From NCBI RefSeq assembly GCF_023242365.1, contig NZ_JALLIX010000052.1, positions 1-42,231 on the forward strand: a stretch of DNA of 42,231 nt, read 5' to 3'. The DNA comes from Pseudomonas sp. MWU13-2100 (GTDB taxonomy: Bacteria > Pseudomonadota > Gammaproteobacteria > Pseudomonadales > Pseudomonadaceae). The notes beneath the pieces were generated by a model, which was given only the letters and a program-made list of their open reading frames with translations, did no database searches and had not been told where the DNA came from. A program made the position numbers and the translations under genes. Shown one piece after another: positions 1-8,095 of the stretch (positions are counted from its first letter, which is position 1; each line of letters starts with the position of its first letter).

Positions 1-104
1 AGGCAAGCTCCGCTCCCACAGGATTCCCGTTGTGCCATAGATGAGTGGTCGAATACAGAACTTGTGGGGGCGGAGCTTGTGGATCGCCGCCCCGCCGCGA
101 AGAG
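1..104. repeat. REP pair (REPIN-like), cut by the window edge
   Basis: Positions 3-20 are the inverted arm of a REP element (ends in CTCCGCTCCCACA). Positions 64-104 are a forward arm in the variant form GGAGCTTGTGGATCGCCGCC followed by CCGCCGCGAAG. The two arms face outwards around about 43 bases. The left arm is truncated by the start of the window. No gene is supported before position 164. Confidence 0.75.
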
Positions 105-163
105 TCCCCAAGACTACTAAAAGCTTTGCTGGCAATCGAGCTACAGGTTTCGGCGTTTTCCAA

Positions 164-487
164 TCAGCGCCGATCCGCCACCACCCCGATCAACACCAGT
201 ACCACCAACAACACCGGCGCCAGGCTGTAGTTGTTGAACTGGCTCAAGCCGCGTACCACCCAGGGCGTGGCATAGATCAACGCCGCGCCGCTGCCGATCA
301 TGCACAGCAGGGCCAGCAGCGGTACGCGCAAGGCGCCGGCGATGCTGCCCAGACGTTGATCGATCCAACCCTTGATGTCCGCGCCAAACAGCACCAGCAG
401 GCAGCCCACCAGCGCCAGGGCGATTTCCGACAGGTTGCTGCGGCTCCAGCGCGATACCGTGGCGAGCAGGTCGAGTACCAGGTCCAT
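164..487 (-). CDS. DUF3392 family small inner-membrane protein
   Basis: A 107-residue protein with three or four hydrophobic helices (about residues 20-38, 53-75 and 86-104), so it is probably an integral inner-membrane protein. I recognise it as the DUF3392 family, whose function is unknown. The ATG lies 9 bases after the hemW stop, so it is probably the last gene of the metX-metW-DUF4426-rdgB-hemW transcription unit. It ends in a short basic tail (ADRR). Family assignment is from memory of the sequence type; the membrane topology is visible directly. Confidence 0.8.
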   Translation of the reverse strand: MDLVLDLLATVSRWSRSNLSEIALALVGCLLVLFGADIKGWIDQRLGSIAGALRVPLLALLCMIGSGAALIYATPWVVRGLSQFNNYSLAPVLLVVLVLIGVVADRR

Positions 488-496
488 GGGGTTTCC

Positions 497-1699
497 TTAG
501 GTCAAAAAGTATTGCAGCAGGTCGTTGAGAAACAGCTGCCCACGGGCCGTGGCCGCCAGGCGTGACGGTTCGACCTGCAACAGGCCACTTTGTTCGGCCT
601 CGGCGCGTGCTTCGTGCAAGCTGTCGAGACTAAGCCCGGTACGTTGCGCAAACAAGACAGCGTCGACACCCTCGGTCAGGCGCAGGGCGTTCATCAGGAA
701 TTCGAACGGCAGCTCTTCGTTGAGCAGGGCTTTCTCCCCGGCCTGGAAGGCCTTGGCCGGGTTCAGGTAGTCCTTTGGCAGGCGGGTCTTCCAGGTCCGG
801 ACGATACGCCCGTCCGGGTGGCTGAGCTTGCCATGGGCGCCGGCACCGATGCCGATGAAATCACCGAAGCTCCAGTAATTGAGGTTGTGCCGCGCTGCCC
901 GCCCGGGCTGGGCATAGGCCGAGACTTCGTACTGGGCGTAGCCGTGCTCGGCCAGCAGCGCCTGACCGGCTTCCTGGATATCCCATAGGGTGTCGTCTTC
1001 CGGCAGCGTCGGCGGCTGGTTCCAGAACACCGTGTTCGGCTCAAGGGTGAGCTGATACCAGGACAGATGCGTGGGCTTCAAGGCAATGGCCTGGCGAAGA
1101 TCGCCCAAGGCATCCTCCAGGGACTGGTCCGGCAAACCGTGCATCAGGTCAAGATTGAAGTTGTCGAAGCCGGCCTGGCGCGCCATGTCCGCCGCCCGCA
1201 CGGCTTCGCCGCCGGTATGGATGCGGCCGAGGGCCTTGAGCTTGTCTTCCTGGAAACTCTGGATACCGATGGACAGCCGATTGATCCCCAACTGGCGATA
1301 GGCGACGAATTTTTCCTGCTCGAAGGTCCCAGGGTTGGCTTCCAGGGTGATTTCGATATCGCCGGCAAACGGGATACGCGCTTCGACGCCCTTGAGCAGG
1401 CGCCCCAGCGCCTGGGCGCTGAACAGGCTGGGCGTGCCACCACCGAAGAAGATCGAACTCAGCTCACGGCCATACACCGCGTGCAGGTCCTGGTCGAGGT
1501 CGGCCAGCAGCGCGTCGACATACTCCTCTTCCGGCAGCACCGGGCTGGCAGTGTGGGAATTGAAGTCGCAATACGGGCATTTGCGCACGCACCAGGGAAT
1601 ATGGATGTACAGCGCCAGAGGCGGCAACTGCGACATGCCCGCCCTGGGTGTTGGTGCGCTGCCGTGGATCAGCGGCAGCGCGGAGTCGGGCTGGGTCAT
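497..1699 (-). CDS. hemW: HemW, radical SAM heme chaperone
   Basis: A 400-residue radical SAM protein. The cluster motif CVRKCPYC places Cys37, Cys41 and Cys44 as ligands of the [4Fe-4S] cluster that binds S-adenosylmethionine. FFGGGTPS follows about 50 residues later, as in HemN/HemW proteins. HemW proteins lack coproporphyrinogen oxidase activity and bind and deliver heme to membrane respiratory enzymes; older annotations call them 'oxygen-independent coproporphyrinogen III oxidase-like'. The start overlaps the rdgB stop by 4 bases. An internal Met22 (MSQLPPLALYIH) is an alternative start that would give a length closer to some homologues. Confidence 0.93.
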   Translation of the reverse strand: MTQPDSALPLIHGSAPTPRAGMSQLPPLALYIHIPWCVRKCPYCDFNSHTASPVLPEEEYVDALLADLDQDLHAVYGRELSSIFFGGGTPSLFSAQALGRLLKGVEARIPFAGDIEITLEANPGTFEQEKFVAYRQLGINRLSIGIQSFQEDKLKALGRIHTGGEAVRAADMARQAGFDNFNLDLMHGLPDQSLEDALGDLRQAIALKPTHLSWYQLTLEPNTVFWNQPPTLPEDDTLWDIQEAGQALLAEHGYAQYEVSAYAQPGRAARHNLNYWSFGDFIGIGAGAHGKLSHPDGRIVRTWKTRLPKDYLNPAKAFQAGEKALLNEELPFEFLMNALRLTEGVDAVLFAQRTGLSLDSLHEARAEAEQSGLLQVEPSRLAATARGQLFLNDLLQYFLT

Positions 1700-2292
1700 T
1701 TCAGGCCCAGGCGCTGGCGCAACAGGGCCATGGCGCGGGCGCGGTGGCTGAGCTGGTTCTTTTCGACCGGACCCAGTTCGGCGCTGGAGCAGTCACGCTC
1801 CGGCACCCAGAACAGCGGGTCGTAGCCAAAACCGTGCTCGCCGCTGGCGGCGGTGAGGATGCGCCCGTGCCACAGGCCTTCGCAGAGGATCGGCAGCGGG
1901 TCGTCGGCATGCCGAACCAGGGCCAGCACGCAGACGAACTGCGCGCCGCGCTCGGCGCTGGGGACGTCCTTCAAGGCGTCGAGCAGCTTGGCATTGTTCG
2001 CCGCATCGCCCCGGCCATCGGCATAACGGGCCGAATAGATCCCCGGCGCGCCGCCGAGAAAGTCCACCGCCAGCCCCGAGTCGTCGGCCAGTGCCGGCAG
2101 GCCGGAAATGCGTGAGGCATTGCGGGCTTTCAGAATGGCGTTTTCGACAAACGACAGACCGGTTTCGTCCGGCTCGACGCTGCTGAACTCACCGATCGAG
2201 CGCAATTGCACCGACCCGCCCAGCATGGCCTGGAGTTCTTTGAGTTTGCCGACGTTATGGCTGGCCAGTACCAGTTGGGTGAAATTCATCAT
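1696..2292 (-). CDS. rdgB: RdgB, XTP/dITP pyrophosphatase
   Basis: A 198-residue member of the Ham1/RdgB family, which hydrolyses the non-canonical purine nucleotides dITP, XTP and ITP to monophosphates so that they are not built into DNA. The N-terminal SHNVGKLKEL is the nucleotide-binding motif, and DDSGL with GGAPGIYSARYA forms the core of the active site. Length is normal for the family. The start overlaps the DUF4426 stop by 4 bases and the stop overlaps hemW by 4 bases, which indicates translational coupling in one operon. Confidence 0.95.
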   Translation of the reverse strand: MMNFTQLVLASHNVGKLKELQAMLGGSVQLRSIGEFSSVEPDETGLSFVENAILKARNASRISGLPALADDSGLAVDFLGGAPGIYSARYADGRGDAANNAKLLDALKDVPSAERGAQFVCVLALVRHADDPLPILCEGLWHGRILTAASGEHGFGYDPLFWVPERDCSSAELGPVEKNQLSHRARAMALLRQRLGLK

Positions 2293-2723
2293 TCGCCTGG
2301 GAAAAGTTCCTGATTGAAGCTGAAAGTGTGGGTGTCACCGGCGGTGGTGACGGTAATCTCGAAAATACGGTCTTCCGCCTGCGGCACGGGGTACTGCGCC
2401 AGGTAGTAGACGAAGCCCTGCTCGGTGATCTGCTTGAAGTTCAGTGTGACGCTCTTGCCGGTCAGGTCCTTCACATTGCCGCTGACCTGCGCGACCAGCG
2501 GCTTGTTGGCCTTGGACACCGAGACGTTGATCACGCCCTGGTTCTTGCTGCGCACCAGCTCCACGCTCCGGGCGACGTCCGGTTGGATATAGGTGGAGTT
2601 GAAGGTGTTGTAGTGCACGGTGATGTCACCGAACACTTCCTGGCGCTCGCCCTTGATGGCATCGGCGGCCATGGCCGTGACACCGAGACAGGCCGCCACT
2701 AGAAACACAATTGAACGCAGCAT
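2289..2723 (-). CDS. Periplasmic DUF4426 protein
   Basis: A 144-residue protein with a clear Sec signal peptide: a short N terminus, a hydrophobic core (IVFLVAACLGVTAM) and a probable cleavage site after AMA near residue 20. The mature part looks beta-rich (VFGDITVHYNTFNSTYIQPD). I recognise the DUF4426 family, of unknown function, which commonly sits between metW and rdgB in Pseudomonas. It starts 26 bases after the metW stop and overlaps rdgB. It is presumably periplasmic; nothing in the sequence suggests an enzyme. Confidence 0.85.
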   Translation of the reverse strand: MLRSIVFLVAACLGVTAMAADAIKGERQEVFGDITVHYNTFNSTYIQPDVARSVELVRSKNQGVINVSVSKANKPLVAQVSGNVKDLTGKSVTLNFKQITEQGFVYYLAQYPVPQAEDRIFEITVTTAGDTHTFSFNQELFPGE

Positions 2724-2749
2724 GATCGTTCTCCTCGAGACAGTGCGGT

Positions 2750-3370
2750 TTATACCGCGACCTGATGATCGGTGAGACCTGGGCCGCTGACGCGATAAAT
2801 GCCGATCTCTCCCAATAGATTAGGCCATAGCTTACTGGCCCACCCGTGGCGGTGCTGTTGATCCACGGCAAGCCGGTTGATGACCTTGGCGGTCCGTTCG
2901 CGGCACAGCGCCTCGAAGTCCTCGAAGGTGCAGAAGTGGATGTTCGGTGTGTTGTACCAGGTGTACGGGAGGAATTCAGACACTGGCATCCGCCCCTTGC
3001 TCGCCAGGTACCAGCGGCAGCGCCAGTGACCGAAGTTGGGGAAGGTGATGATGCACTGGCGCCCGACCCGGAGCATTTCGTCGAGGATCTTGTCCGGGTA
3101 GTGCACGGCTTGCAGGGCCTGGGTCATGACCACGATATCGAAGCTGTTGCTGGCAAAGTTGCCCAGGCCCTTGTCCAGGTCCTGCTCGATGACGTTGATG
3201 CCCTTGGCCACGCAGGTGGCGATGTTGTCCGGGTCGTTTTCCAGGCCGTAGCCGCTGACCTGCTTGTGGTCGCGCAGCCAGGCCAGCAGTTCGCCGTCGC
3301 CGCAGCCGAGGTCGAGCACGCGGCTGCCGGCGGGGATCCAGTCTTGGATGATTTCCAGGTCGGCTCTCAT
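2750..3370 (-). CDS. metW: MetW, methionine biosynthesis methyltransferase-like protein
   Basis: A 206-residue class I SAM-dependent methyltransferase fold. The SAM-binding motif I is VLDLGCGDGELLAW (about residues 19-32), followed by an acidic motif II (GYGLENDP). MetW is almost always next to metX and is needed together with it for homoserine acylation in several proteobacteria; a methyl-transfer reaction has not been clearly assigned. Only 7 bases separate it from the metX stop, so the two genes are co-transcribed. Length is normal. Confidence 0.93.
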   Translation of the reverse strand: MRADLEIIQDWIPAGSRVLDLGCGDGELLAWLRDHKQVSGYGLENDPDNIATCVAKGINVIEQDLDKGLGNFASNSFDIVVMTQALQAVHYPDKILDEMLRVGRQCIITFPNFGHWRCRWYLASKGRMPVSEFLPYTWYNTPNIHFCTFEDFEALCRERTAKVINRLAVDQQHRHGWASKLWPNLLGEIGIYRVSGPGLTDHQVAV

Positions 3371-3377
3371 GGCGTCC

Positions 3378-4517
3378 TCACAGCGTTATTCGGTTCATGT
3401 AGTTGCCGAACGCCTGCAAGTAACGCGGGATCGGGATCAGGAAGGCATCGTGGCCTTGCGGGGCGTCGATTTCCAGGTAGCAGACGTTCTTGCGCGCGGC
3501 CATCAGCGCATCGACGATTTCCCGCGAGCGGGCCGGCGAGAAACGCCAGTCGGTGGTGAAGGACATCACGCAGAAGCTGGCCGTGGCACCGGCGAAGGTT
3601 CGCGCCAGGTCGTCGTTGAAGTTGGCCGCCGGGTCGAAGTAGTCCAGGGCCTTGGTCATCAGCAGGTAGGTGTTGGCGTCGAAACGCCCGGAAAATTCCT
3701 CGCCCTGGTAACGCAGGTAGCTCTCGACCTGGAACTCAACGCTGTGGAAGTCGTAGTTGAGCTTCTCGCTCTTGAGGCCACGGCCGAATTTCTCGCCCAT
3801 GGAGTCATCGGACAGGTAGGTGATGTGTCCGACCATGCGCGCCAGCATCAGGCCGCGCTTGGGGATCACGCCGTGTTCCTGGAAGGAGCCGCCGTGGAAT
3901 TCCGGATCGGTGAGGATCGCCTGGCGCGCCACTTCGTTGAAGGCGATGTTCTGCGCCGACAACTTGGGGGCCGAGGCGATGGCGACGCAATGGCGCACGC
4001 GGTCGGGGTAGGTGATGCTCCATTGCATGGCCTGCATGCCGCCCAGGCTGCCGCCGATCACCGCGGCCCACTGGCCGATGCCCAGGCGGTCGGCGAGGTG
4101 GGCCTGGCTGTGGACCCAGTCTTCCACGGTCAGCACCGGGAAATCGGCGCCGAACGGCTTGCCGGTCTCGGGGTTGAGGCTGCTCGGGCCGGTGGAGCCG
4201 TTGCAGCCGCCGAGGTTGTTCAGGCTGACGACGAAGAACTTGTCGGTGTCGATGGGCTTGCCCGGGCCGATGCAGCTGTCCCACCAGCCGGGCTTGCGCT
4301 CGTCGGGGCTGTGGAAACCGGCGGCGTGGTGATGGCCGGAAAGGGCATGGCAGATCAGCACGGCGTTGCTTGCCGCGGGATTGAGGGTGCCGTAGGTTTC
4401 GTAGATCAGGTCGTAGGCTGGCAGGGAACGGCCACAGGCCAGGGCCAGGGGCTCGCTGAAATGTGCCGTTTGCGGCACGACCAGCCCGACGGAATCGTGG
4501 GGAAAGACAGTGGACAT
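3378..4517 (-). CDS. metX: MetX, homoserine O-acyltransferase
   Basis: A 379-residue alpha/beta-hydrolase-fold acyltransferase for the first committed step of methionine synthesis. The nucleophile Ser157 lies in GGSLGGMQAMQW and the catalytic His356 in QGHDAFLIP. Family proteins use acetyl-CoA or succinyl-CoA. Pseudomonas MetX is a succinyl-CoA user in published enzyme surveys, which cannot be decided here by eye. It is first in the metX-metW unit and is separated from yggT by 263 bases with a REPIN and a candidate promoter. Length and motifs are intact. Confidence 0.93.
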   Translation of the reverse strand: MSTVFPHDSVGLVVPQTAHFSEPLALACGRSLPAYDLIYETYGTLNPAASNAVLICHALSGHHHAAGFHSPDERKPGWWDSCIGPGKPIDTDKFFVVSLNNLGGCNGSTGPSSLNPETGKPFGADFPVLTVEDWVHSQAHLADRLGIGQWAAVIGGSLGGMQAMQWSITYPDRVRHCVAIASAPKLSAQNIAFNEVARQAILTDPEFHGGSFQEHGVIPKRGLMLARMVGHITYLSDDSMGEKFGRGLKSEKLNYDFHSVEFQVESYLRYQGEEFSGRFDANTYLLMTKALDYFDPAANFNDDLARTFAGATASFCVMSFTTDWRFSPARSREIVDALMAARKNVCYLEIDAPQGHDAFLIPIPRYLQAFGNYMNRITL

Positions 4518-4546
4518 CGACCCTGCTCACGCTTGAATGAGGCGTA

Positions 4547-4575
4547 AGTCTAATGAGCGGGGGGAGCAGCGGCAA
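4547..4575 (-). promoter_or_regulatory. Candidate sigma-70 promoter of metX
   Basis: On the minus strand TTGCCG (4570-4575) and TAGACT (4547-4552) are separated by exactly 17 bases. Each matches 4 of 6 consensus positions. Transcription would start near 4540, leaving a short leader of about 23 bases before the metX ATG at 4517. Prediction by eye only. Confidence 0.35.
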
Positions 4576-4635
4576 GCAAAGGCCGGACTGGAATCTATTT
4601 GATCAAGCATGCGGCCTATTGGCGAGCAGGGCTTG

Positions 4636-4723
4636 TGTGGGAGCGGAGCTTGCCCGCGAAGGGGCCCTTGAGCCCGTAAAAGCTTCGCGGCGGTGCGGCG
4701 ATCCGACAAGCTCCGCTCCCACA
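4636..4723. repeat. REPIN with one standard and one variant arm
   Basis: An 88-bp element between yggT and metX. The left arm starts GTGGGAGCGGAGCTTGCCCG and continues CGAAG. The right arm is the inverse but carries the extra block CCGCCG..GGATCCGAC form (GCTTCGCGGCGGTGCGGCGA then TCCGACAAGCTCCGCTCCCACA read on the plus strand). It is close to the element at 15215-15303 in opposite orientation. Confidence 0.88.
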
Positions 4724-4780
4724 ATAAGCGCTGTGCCGGCAGCAGCTTTGCTTGCGCCGCAAGCACCGCCCCTACACTGA

Positions 4781-5371
4781 TCAGATCAAGCGGAACAGTA
4801 CTTCCGGCATGCCGCTCATGACCGCAAGCGGTGGAATCACGTAGCTCTGGATCAACTGGATCACCAGGAACGCCAGGATCGGCGAGATATCCAGGCCGCC
4901 GAGGTTCGGCACGATCTTGCGGAATGGCGCCAGGGCCGGTTCGCTGATCTGAAATACCAACTCGGCCGCCGGGCTATGGCTGCCGGGCGCGACCCAGGAG
5001 AGGATCACGCTGATGATCATGGCGAAGAAGAACACCTTGAGGAACAGCGAGGTGATGCCGATGACCGCCCAGATCAGCAGGTAGGCGATATTGCCGGTGA
5101 CGCCGTAGCTGAGCAGCAGGATCACCGCCATCAGCAGCATCTGCACGATAATCGCCAGCACCAGCGAGGACATATCCAGGCCGAACATGCTCGGAATGAT
5201 CCGGCGCAGCGGCTTGAGCAACGGCTGGGTGGCCTTGACGGTGAACTGGCAGAGCGGGTTGTAGAAGTTGGCCCGGACCAGTTGCAGGATGAAACGCAGC
5301 AGAATCACCAACAGGTAAAGGCTGCCCAGGGTTTGAATGACAAAAATGGCAGCGCTATTGAATGCAAACAT
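4781..5371 (-). CDS. yggT: YggT family membrane protein
   Basis: A 196-residue integral membrane protein with two YggT modules. The first covers about residues 8-70 (TLGSLYLLVILLRFILQLV with NPLCQFTVKATQPLLKPLRR) and the second about residues 105-175 (VILSWVAPGSHSP with SEPALAPFRKIVPNLGGLD). YggT proteins are small membrane proteins linked to osmotic stress or cell division factors, with no settled biochemical role. The gene follows proC by 18 bases, reproducing the conserved yggS-proC-yggT order found in many bacteria. Confidence 0.9.
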   Translation of the reverse strand: MFAFNSAAIFVIQTLGSLYLLVILLRFILQLVRANFYNPLCQFTVKATQPLLKPLRRIIPSMFGLDMSSLVLAIIVQMLLMAVILLLSYGVTGNIAYLLIWAVIGITSLFLKVFFFAMIISVILSWVAPGSHSPAAELVFQISEPALAPFRKIVPNLGGLDISPILAFLVIQLIQSYVIPPLAVMSGMPEVLFRLI

Positions 5372-5389
5372 TAAGTGTTCCCTCGAGGG

Positions 5390-6214
5390 TTACTGACCGA
5401 GTTGCTCGGCCATTTCGGCCGAACGATGGGCGGCGGCGCCGAGCGCCTTTTCTACCAGGGCTTCGAAGCCGCCGGCCTGGAAGGTCTTGATCGCGGCTTC
5501 CGTGGTGCCGGCCGGCGACGTCACGCGACGGCGCAGCTCGGCGGCCTCGACATCACTGGAGACGGCCATGTGGGCGGCGCCCAGGGCGGTCTGCAGGGTC
5601 AGTTGGCTGGCGATGTCACGCGGCAGGCCGAGTTTCTCGCCGGCGGCGGTCATGGCTTCGATCAGCAGGAAGAAGTACGCCGGACCGCTGCCGGACACCG
5701 CGGTAACCGCGTCCAGTTGCTGCTCTTCGTCCAGCCAGAAGGCGCTGCCGACCGCCGACAGCAGGGTGTGCGCCTGTTGGCGCTGTTCGGCGGACACCTG
5801 AGCGGTGGCGAACAGGCCGCTGACGCCCTGGCGCAGCAGCGCCGGGGTGTTCGGCATGCAGCGCACGATCGGCTGCTCGCCCAGCCAGCGGTTCATGCTG
5901 GCGCAGGTGATCCCGGCGGCAATCGACACCACCAACTGATTGGGTTTCAGGCTGGGGCGCAAGGCTTCGCATACGGCTTTCATGGCCTGGGGCTTGACCG
6001 CCAGCACCACCACGTCAGCCCCGAGGATGGCCTCGGCGTTGTCGGCGAATACTTCGATAGCGTGTTCGGCCTGGACCCGCGCGCGGGTCTCGGCCCCGGG
6101 ATCGCTGGCGCGAATCAGCGCGGCGTCCAGGCCCTCGGCGCGCAGGCCGCCGATCAGGCTCGCCGCCATGTTGCCGGCACCGATGAAAGTGATTCGATTC
6201 TTGCTCATGCTCAT
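5390..6214 (-). CDS. proC: ProC, pyrroline-5-carboxylate reductase
   Basis: A 274-residue enzyme that reduces 1-pyrroline-5-carboxylate to L-proline with NAD(P)H, the last step of proline synthesis. The dinucleotide-binding motif FIGAGNMAASLIGG is at residues 10-23. The C-terminal part has the family signature VTSPAGTTEAAIKTF. Two Met codons lie close together (MSMSKN). The upstream AAGGA sits 6 bases before the first, so I keep 6214. It lies between yggS and yggT in one minus-strand unit. Confidence 0.95.
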   Translation of the reverse strand: MSMSKNRITFIGAGNMAASLIGGLRAEGLDAALIRASDPGAETRARVQAEHAIEVFADNAEAILGADVVVLAVKPQAMKAVCEALRPSLKPNQLVVSIAAGITCASMNRWLGEQPIVRCMPNTPALLRQGVSGLFATAQVSAEQRQQAHTLLSAVGSAFWLDEEQQLDAVTAVSGSGPAYFFLLIEAMTAAGEKLGLPRDIASQLTLQTALGAAHMAVSSDVEAAELRRRVTSPAGTTEAAIKTFQAGGFEALVEKALGAAAHRSAEMAEQLGQ

Positions 6215-6247
6215 GACGGATCCTTGAAACGAGTGTGTGAGGCCATT

Positions 6248-6934
6248 TCAGGCCTGGCCATAATCGCGGGCGCCAAACAGCGCGGTACCGATCCGCACCC
6301 AGGTGGCGCCTTGGGCAATGGCCGACTCGAGATCGTGGCTCATGCCCATGGAAAGTGTGTCGAGCGGCAGGTTGAGGCTGTCTTGCAAGGTCCGCACGGT
6401 GGCGAACGCGGCGTCTTGTTCGGCACGCTCTTCGGTGGGTTCGGGGATCGCCATCAGTCCGCGCAGCTTCAGGTTCGGCAAGGCGCTGATGGCCGCGGCG
6501 AGTGCCGGCAGGTCGGCCGGGGTACAGCCGGACTTGCTGGCCTCGCCGCTGACGTTGACCTGGATGCAGATATTCAGCGGCGGCAGGTCAGCCGGGCGTT
6601 GTTCGGACAGGCGTTGTGCGATTTTCAGGCGATCCACGGAGTGCACCCAATCGAAATGCTCGGCAATGGCGCGAGTCTTGTTCGATTGAATGGGGCCGAT
6701 GAAGTGCCAGCACAAGGGCAGGTCGGTCAATTCCACCTGTTTGCCGAGGGCTTCCTGCAAGTAATTCTCGCCGAAGTCCCGCAGACCCGCCGCATAGGCT
6801 TCGCGCACGGCGGCGGCGGGTTTGGTCTTGCTCACGGCGAGCAAGCCGATACTGGCGCCGTCGCGGCCGGCAGCCTGTGCGGCGGCGGCGATGCGGGCTG
6901 CAACGACGGTGATGTTGTCTGCTATCGTGGTCAT
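6248..6934 (-). CDS. yggS: YggS/PLPBP, pyridoxal phosphate homeostasis protein
   Basis: A 228-residue single-domain PLP-binding protein with the alanine-racemase-type barrel. Lys36 in LLAVSKTKP is the expected Schiff-base lysine, and GENYLQE, WHFIGPIQSNK and SMGMSHDLESAIAQG match the family. Family members keep free pyridoxal phosphate in balance and affect amino and keto acid levels; no catalytic reaction is known. It is divergent from pilT with 62 bases between the two starts, and leads the yggS-proC-yggT unit. Confidence 0.94.
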   Translation of the reverse strand: MTTIADNITVVAARIAAAAQAAGRDGASIGLLAVSKTKPAAAVREAYAAGLRDFGENYLQEALGKQVELTDLPLCWHFIGPIQSNKTRAIAEHFDWVHSVDRLKIAQRLSEQRPADLPPLNICIQVNVSGEASKSGCTPADLPALAAAISALPNLKLRGLMAIPEPTEERAEQDAAFATVRTLQDSLNLPLDTLSMGMSHDLESAIAQGATWVRIGTALFGARDYGQA

Positions 6935-6996
6935 TCAAATTCGCCAGCAGGTCAAAAGTCTGCGGCATTCTACCTGTATTGGGATTGGGGAGCCTC

Positions 6997-8031
6997 ATGG
7001 ATATCACCGAGCTGCTGGCCTTTAGCGCCAAACAGGGCGCGTCGGACTTGCACCTCTCGGCGGGCCTGCCGCCGATGATCCGGGTCGACGGCGATGTACG
7101 GCGGATCAACCTGCCGGCGCTGGATCACAAGCAGGTCCACGACCTGATCTACGACATCATGAACGACCGCCAGCGCAAGGACTACGAGGAGTTCCTGGAG
7201 ACCGACTTCTCCTTCGAGGTGCCGGGCGTGGCGCGCTTCCGGGTCAACGCCTTCAACCATAACCGGGGTTCGGGCGCGGTGTTCCGCACCATTCCCTCGA
7301 AAGTCCTGACCATGAGCGACCTGGGCATGGGCGAGGTGTTCCGCAAGATCACCGAGGTGCCGCGCGGGCTGGTGCTGGTGACCGGGCCGACCGGTTCGGG
7401 CAAGTCGACCACCCTGGCGGCGATGATCGACCACCTGAACAACAATAAACATCACCATATCCTGACCATCGAGGACCCGATCGAGTTCGTCCACGAATCG
7501 AAGAAGTGCCTGGTCAACCAGCGCGAAGTGCACCGCGATACCCAGAGTTTCGCCGCGGCCCTGCGTTCGGCCCTGCGTGAGGACCCGGACGTGATCCTGG
7601 TGGGCGAGATGCGCGACCTGGAAACCATCCGCCTGGCCCTGACCGCCGCGGAAACCGGTCACCTGGTGTTCGGCACGCTGCACACCACCTCGGCGGCCAA
7701 GACCATCGACCGGGTGGTCGACGTGTTTCCGGCGCAGGAGAAGTCCATGGTCCGCTCGATGCTCTCCGAATCCCTGCAGGCGGTGGTTTCCCAGAGCCTG
7801 TTGAAGAAGGTGGGCGGCGGGCGCATCGCCGCCCACGAGATCATGCTCGGCACCCCGGCGATCCGGAACCTGATCCGCGAGGACAAGGTGGCGCAGATGT
7901 ATTCCTCGATCCAGACCGGCGGCTCGCTGGGCATGCAGACCCTGGACATGTGCCTCAAGGACCTGCTGAGCAAGGGCCTGATCACCCGGGATAACGCCCG
8001 GGAAAAAGCCAAGATCCCGGACAACTTCTGA
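6997..8031 (+). CDS. pilT: PilT, type IV pilus retraction ATPase
   Basis: A 344-residue hexameric ATPase of the secretion superfamily that depolymerises the type IV pilus and so powers twitching motility. Walker A is GPTGSGKSTT (residues 130-139), the Walker B and Asp box region contains LREDPDVILVGEMRD, and the His box contains HLVFGTLHTTSA. The C-terminal AIRNLIREDK is the family AIRNLIRE motif, important for retraction. A TTG at 6979 would add six residues, but the ATG at 6997 gives the standard length and follows GGGGAG. It is divergent from yggS and followed by pilU. Confidence 0.97.
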   Translation: MDITELLAFSAKQGASDLHLSAGLPPMIRVDGDVRRINLPALDHKQVHDLIYDIMNDRQRKDYEEFLETDFSFEVPGVARFRVNAFNHNRGSGAVFRTIPSKVLTMSDLGMGEVFRKITEVPRGLVLVTGPTGSGKSTTLAAMIDHLNNNKHHHILTIEDPIEFVHESKKCLVNQREVHRDTQSFAAALRSALREDPDVILVGEMRDLETIRLALTAAETGHLVFGTLHTTSAAKTIDRVVDVFPAQEKSMVRSMLSESLQAVVSQSLLKKVGGGRIAAHEIMLGTPAIRNLIREDKVAQMYSSIQTGGSLGMQTLDMCLKDLLSKGLITRDNAREKAKIPDNF

Positions 8032-8095
8032 CGCGAGCCCCACGAGCTTCTACGCTGTCACACAGGTGTGTGCCTGATTCGACGCGGAGAAGCTC

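Noticed and set aside
4518..4780. SAM riboswitch upstream of metX
   Set aside because: The leader between the candidate promoter and the metX ATG is only about 23 bases, and the rest is a REPIN.
5375..7078. A 567-residue open frame on the plus strand opposite proC and yggS
   Set aside because: It is antisense to two clear genes, has no family signature and has the His/Gln/Gly-rich composition of a GC-rich shadow frame.
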